Shown here piece by piece: positions 61,295-64,000 of a DNA stretch of 64,000 bases (position 1 is its first letter; each line of letters begins with the position of its first letter). Below the pieces are notes generated by a model that was not told the DNA's origin, searched no databases, and saw only the letters and a program-made list of their open reading frames with translations. The translations under genes and the position numbers were made by a program. This stretch comes from Rossellomorea vietnamensis (GTDB taxonomy: Bacteria; Bacillota; Bacilli; Bacillales; Bacillaceae_B): assembly GCF_008180415.1 (NCBI RefSeq), contig NZ_VTEI01000014.1, positions 1-64,000 of the forward strand, written 5' to 3'.

Positions 61295-61537
61295 ATGGAT
61301 CGTATGTACAGAGTATTGGGATTTTGGACTGGAATATTTGCAGTCATGTTTTTCCTTGGAGATATGAAAACGACTTCACTGATCTTTTTAGGACAAACAG
61401 GATTCTTCATTCTGCTGGGTTACTTGAAATTATCTGAGCGTATGTATATTTATATTTTCTTCGGATACTTAACTGTATTTTTTGCCGGCTTCACATATTG
61501 GACTGTTTTCATGATGACGCCAGGCGCAGCGCACTAA
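61295..61537 (+). CDS. yqgY: DUF2626 membrane protein YqgY
   Basis: 80 residues with three membrane helices; opens MDRMYRVLGFWTGIFAVMF. AAAGGAGGG before ATG. Conserved in Bacillus next to mgsR; role unknown. Confidence 0.9.
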   Translation: MDRMYRVLGFWTGIFAVMFFLGDMKTTSLIFLGQTGFFILLGYLKLSERMYIYIFFGYLTVFFAGFTYWTVFMMTPGAAH

Positions 61538-61538
61538 T

Positions 61539-61578
61539 AAAAAAACCCTTAAAGCTTTTAGCTTTAAGGATTTTTTTA
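61539..61578 (+). terminator. yqgY terminator
   Basis: CTTAAAGC and GCTTTAAG stem, T run after. Confidence 0.9.
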
Positions 61579-61678
61579 TGTTCGCCATTTATTCCAGAAC
61601 CAGCACATGCTGCACGCGAATCCATGCAGCCTGAACCGAAAGATTCTGTTTAAAAAGGCCTTTGGGTGATAAGACCCT

Positions 61679-62314
61679 TTAAAAGCCATTTAAAAATGGG
61701 TTGGTATCCATTTCATCCGCTATAGTAGTTTCAGGTCCGTGGCCTGATAAAACGATTGTATCCTCCGGCAAAGTCAGCAGGTGATTATGGATGCTTTTTA
61801 TTAACTCCCCAGAGTTTCCGCCAGGCAGGTCCGTTCTTCCCACGCTTCCCTTGAACAGAGTATCACCTGCAAACACGACCCCCTCCTCTTCAAAATAATA
61901 GGAGATGCTTCCAGGTGAATGCCCGGGTGTTAAGAATAACTTTAATGTGATATCCCCTATGGATAGTGTCTTTTCATTGGTTAATATGTACTCTGCAGGT
62001 TTGATTTTTAACAAACTGCTCATTGCGAAGTGCTGAGAACCATTCAAGTACGGATCCATGAGCCACTTTGCCTCTTTTTCATGAACATAAACAGGGATAT
62101 CGTATTTCTCTCTGACCTTATCGACTGCACCGATATGATCAAAATGTGCATGGGTCAGCAGAATTGCAAGAGGCTTCAATCGATTGTCTTTCAGCCAGTT
62201 ATTCAATTTTCCCGCTTCTTCACCGGGATCAAAAATTATACATTCTTTCTTTTCATTCCATAAACAATAACAATTCGTTTGCAAAGGACCTAAAGGTAAT
62301 CTCTTCCACTTCAT
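61679..62314 (-). CDS. yqgX: MBL-fold hydrolase YqgX
   Basis: 211 residues of metallo-beta-lactamase fold: LTHAHFDHIGA (THxHxDH), FLTPGHSPGS, FAGDTLFKGSVGRTDL and SGHGPET, all metal ligands present. Glyoxalase II-like; in bacillithiol organisms these can hydrolyse thioesters or persulfides. ATG at 62314 follows GGAGGC. Same length as in B. subtilis. The gap 62315-62634 holds the divergent promoters, not placed. Confidence 0.93.
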   Translation of the reverse strand: MKWKRLPLGPLQTNCYCLWNEKKECIIFDPGEEAGKLNNWLKDNRLKPLAILLTHAHFDHIGAVDKVREKYDIPVYVHEKEAKWLMDPYLNGSQHFAMSSLLKIKPAEYILTNEKTLSIGDITLKLFLTPGHSPGSISYYFEEEGVVFAGDTLFKGSVGRTDLPGGNSGELIKSIHNHLLTLPEDTIVLSGHGPETTIADEMDTNPFLNGF

Positions 62315-62634
62315 CAGCACTGCCTCCAAAATATCGTTTAATTAATTGTATCAAACCTGATATAATATTAAAATAATTACAAAGAAGATGTCTAAAGAAG
62401 GCAGATTCTCCCCGCTTTTTCTATCTCCCAGTTATTACAGAGTTTTTGCTATTGATTGAAAGAGGAAAGAAGAGAAATGATTTTGGACAAAGAAGTGTCA
62501 AACATTTGAACTGTACAAATGCATTAAAAAAATATAAAATATATGTAAGTGCACATTATTACATATGCTAATTATATTATCTCACTTTTGGGACTTATGG
62601 TAAAAGGGGATTAATTTGAAAGGAGTTTTGACCG

Positions 62635-62808
62635 ATGGGTTTTGTTATTATTACAGCTCTAGTGACTTTGCTTGCTCTATTCGGCAGCATAAGTGCGTTG
62701 AAAAACAAAAATGCTTTAGGCATTCTTTTCGGAGTAGGAACACTCGGCGTTTTTGGCTGGTTCACGATCATGACCGTCCTTCACTCAGGTTATCCTGGCG
62801 GACACTAA
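62635..62808 (+). CDS. yqgW: DUF2759 small membrane protein YqgW
   Basis: 57 residues, two membrane helices: MGFVIITALVTLLALFGSIS and LGILFGVGTLGVFGWFTIM. GAAAGGAG before ATG. Order and size fit B. subtilis YqgW. Role unknown. Confidence 0.88.
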   Translation: MGFVIITALVTLLALFGSISALKNKNALGILFGVGTLGVFGWFTIMTVLHSGYPGGH

Positions 62809-62838
62809 AAAAATGGAGCCCTTCGGCTCCATTTTTTT
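62807..62838. terminator. Bidirectional terminator yqgW/yqgV
   Basis: AAATGGAGCC and GGCTCCATTT around CTTC, with A and T runs. Confidence 0.93.
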
Positions 62839-62868
62839 ATTCAATATTCAAGCAAGATACCGGCATCC

Positions 62869-63177
62869 TTACATCTTGCTTTCGACTGAAGCCAGCTTAT
62901 CTTCCATTTTCCTTTTTTTATCCCTGCGGTCATCAATCCGGATATTCGTTGCAACCCTTTGAATTCCCTCATCGAAAGGCGCCTCATGAATTTCCTGCAC
63001 CACACGGAACAAATCTGACAGCTCACCTTCTATCAAAGTACTCATCGGAGTAAGTTTAAATGAAATAGTTCCCTGTTCTTCATGTCTCTTCAGTATTTTT
63101 TGCAATTGAGCAACGTAATCACTTACGCTTGGTGTCGCGGTTCCGATTGGGATAACGGTAACATCCACTATGGCCAT
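62869..63177 (-). CDS. yqgV: Thiamine-binding-like protein YqgV (MTH1187 family)
   Basis: 102 residues; VTVIPIGTATPSVSDYVAQL and TPMSTLIEGEL are family signatures of the ferredoxin-like fold that binds thiamine or its precursor. Cytoplasmic. It may be co-transcribed with yqgU, 15 bp upstream. Confidence 0.92.
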   Translation of the reverse strand: MAIVDVTVIPIGTATPSVSDYVAQLQKILKRHEEQGTISFKLTPMSTLIEGELSDLFRVVQEIHEAPFDEGIQRVATNIRIDDRRDKKRKMEDKLASVESKM

Positions 63178-63192
63178 ATTGAATCATCCTTT

Positions 63193-64000
63193 CTATTTAA
63201 CGGTAATTATATCTTCAGTCTCTTTAGTCCGTAAATCGACGGCCTGCCTTAAATCATATCCAGTTAAACAATAGTCACCTGATGGCGAACATTGGAGAGG
63301 TTCATTTTGAATTCCGGACAGGATGACTTCCCGCTGACCCGTTTTCAAATCCCACTTTTCCAAAGTGAAGGCCCCCTGATAGGTGTCTTCAGGCATGGAT
63401 TCACCGGCAGCGAAAGAGACGAGTGCATGTTCAGAATCTATCTTATCATAATAAGGAATCATCCAGTTAGAATAGCTGCTCAGCAGGGGCTGTTCAGTAG
63501 AAGAAGCTATCGTTCCTTCTTCTGTTATAAATTGATAAACAGCATTCCCTTCTGTTACTTCGTCCATTGAAATGGATAAGATATAGGGGGAAATTGTATT
63601 AAAATGAATTGTTTCTTCTTCAACAAGCACTTTATCTTTTGTGTATAAGTTCCGGGAATATAATGGAGCTGTAAGACTAATGCTCTCCTCAGACCAATCT
63701 TGGAAGAGGAAACTGTTCTCTGTGTGCCACTTAATGAACGGCTGAGGTGATTCCACCGCTGACAAGGTTCCTTCCGAAAGATCTGCCAGCAAAGTCTCAA
63801 AGGTCCAGTCTTCTGCAAAGCTGGTTACGAAAAGCAGATCGGTATTGTCTCCATTCCACTCAAAAGCCAATTCATACGAGTCGATTTCTTCTTGAAAAAT
63901 CATATTTCCATCCAGGTCAATTACCGTCATGGCTGCCGAATACGTAAGAGGGGAACTGTGAACTAAAATCCTTTGTCTGTCAGGACTTATCTTGGCATCC
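63193..64000 (-). CDS. yqgU: YqgU-like protein, C-terminal part (cut by window edge)
   Basis: 269 codons are visible and the frame continues off the edge. Repeated beta-propeller-like strands (SPDRQRILVHSS, SPSGDYCLTGYD) suggest a WD40/YncE-like fold. In B. subtilis YqgU is a lipoprotein of about 350 residues beside yqgV; the signal peptide would be outside the window. Name is based on order. Confidence 0.75.
   Translation of the reverse strand, partial: DAKISPDRQRILVHSSPLTYSAAMTVIDLDGNMIFQEEIDSYELAFEWNGDNTDLLFVTSFAEDWTFETLLADLSEGTLSAVESPQPFIKWHTENSFLFQDWSEESISLTAPLYSRNLYTKDKVLVEEETIHFNTISPYILSISMDEVTEGNAVYQFITEEGTIASSTEQPLLSSYSNWMIPYYDKIDSEHALVSFAAGESMPEDTYQGAFTLEKWDLKTGQREVILSGIQNEPLQCSPSGDYCLTGYDLRQAVDLRTKETEDIITVK

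Overview
The window comes from a low- to mid-GC Gram-positive bacterium of the family Bacillaceae. Host gene order follows the Bacillus subtilis yqg-comG-yqh region: yqgU, yqgV, yqgW, yqgX, yqgY, mgsR, comGA to comGG, aroK, yqzE, yqhG, yqhH, gcvT, gcvPA, gcvPB, yqhL, lipM, yqhO. Shine-Dalgarno sites are strong, rho-independent terminators are many, and a tandem glycine riboswitch and NrdR boxes are present. Genus is inferred only loosely. A B12-dependent ribonucleotide reductase (nrdJ) sits where B. subtilis has mntR.

Left host part (1-21.5 kb): the end of an IS30-family transposase; yqhO (patatin); nrdJ, whose frame is broken by a 411-bp insertion with the conserved elements of a group I intron; lipM; six 52-bp tandem repeats; yqhL; an MFS exporter with an ArsR-like regulator; the glycine cleavage operon gcvT-gcvPA-gcvPB behind a tandem glycine riboswitch; yqhH-yqhG; three 125-bp hairpin repeats; yqzE, aroK and the competence pseudopilus operon comGG to comGA. 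A block of five 53-bp tandem repeats lies between comGB and comGC.

Prophage (about 21.53-59.35 kb, 37.8 kb): a cos/HK97-type siphovirus integrated by a large serine recombinase into comGA, exactly in the codons of the Walker A loop. The two comGA pieces rejoin in frame to 358 codons, and the two ends rejoin to a 42-bp near-perfect inverted repeat that is a convincing attP. From right to left the prophage carries integrase, an ImmA-like protease, CI-like and Cro-like regulators with a perfect sigma-A promoter, small early genes, recombination genes (Gam, Sak4-like ATPase, DUF669), a primase-helicase with an iteron-rich probable origin, a cytosine methyltransferase, ArpU, HNH and terminase genes, portal, protease, capsid, connectors, tail genes including a programmed-frameshift chaperone, tape measure, Dit, tail spike and tail tip, then holin and endolysin. 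Cargo genes lie between modules: a Wzy-like polysaccharide polymerase on the opposite strand, several membrane proteins, an AbrB-like regulator, an FbpA-like protein and a ribbon-helix-helix pair at the left end.

Right host part (59.35-64 kb): the 5' half of comGA, tRNA-Gln, copies of a MITE-like repeat, mgsR, yqgY, yqgX, yqgW, yqgV and the start-less end of yqgU.

The most notable points are the prophage that splits comGA at its P-loop with fully reconstructable att sites, the group I intron in nrdJ, the Wzy-like moron beside a beta-helix tail spike, the iteron cluster beside the primase gene, and a possible LexA box on the promoter of the ImmA-like protease.
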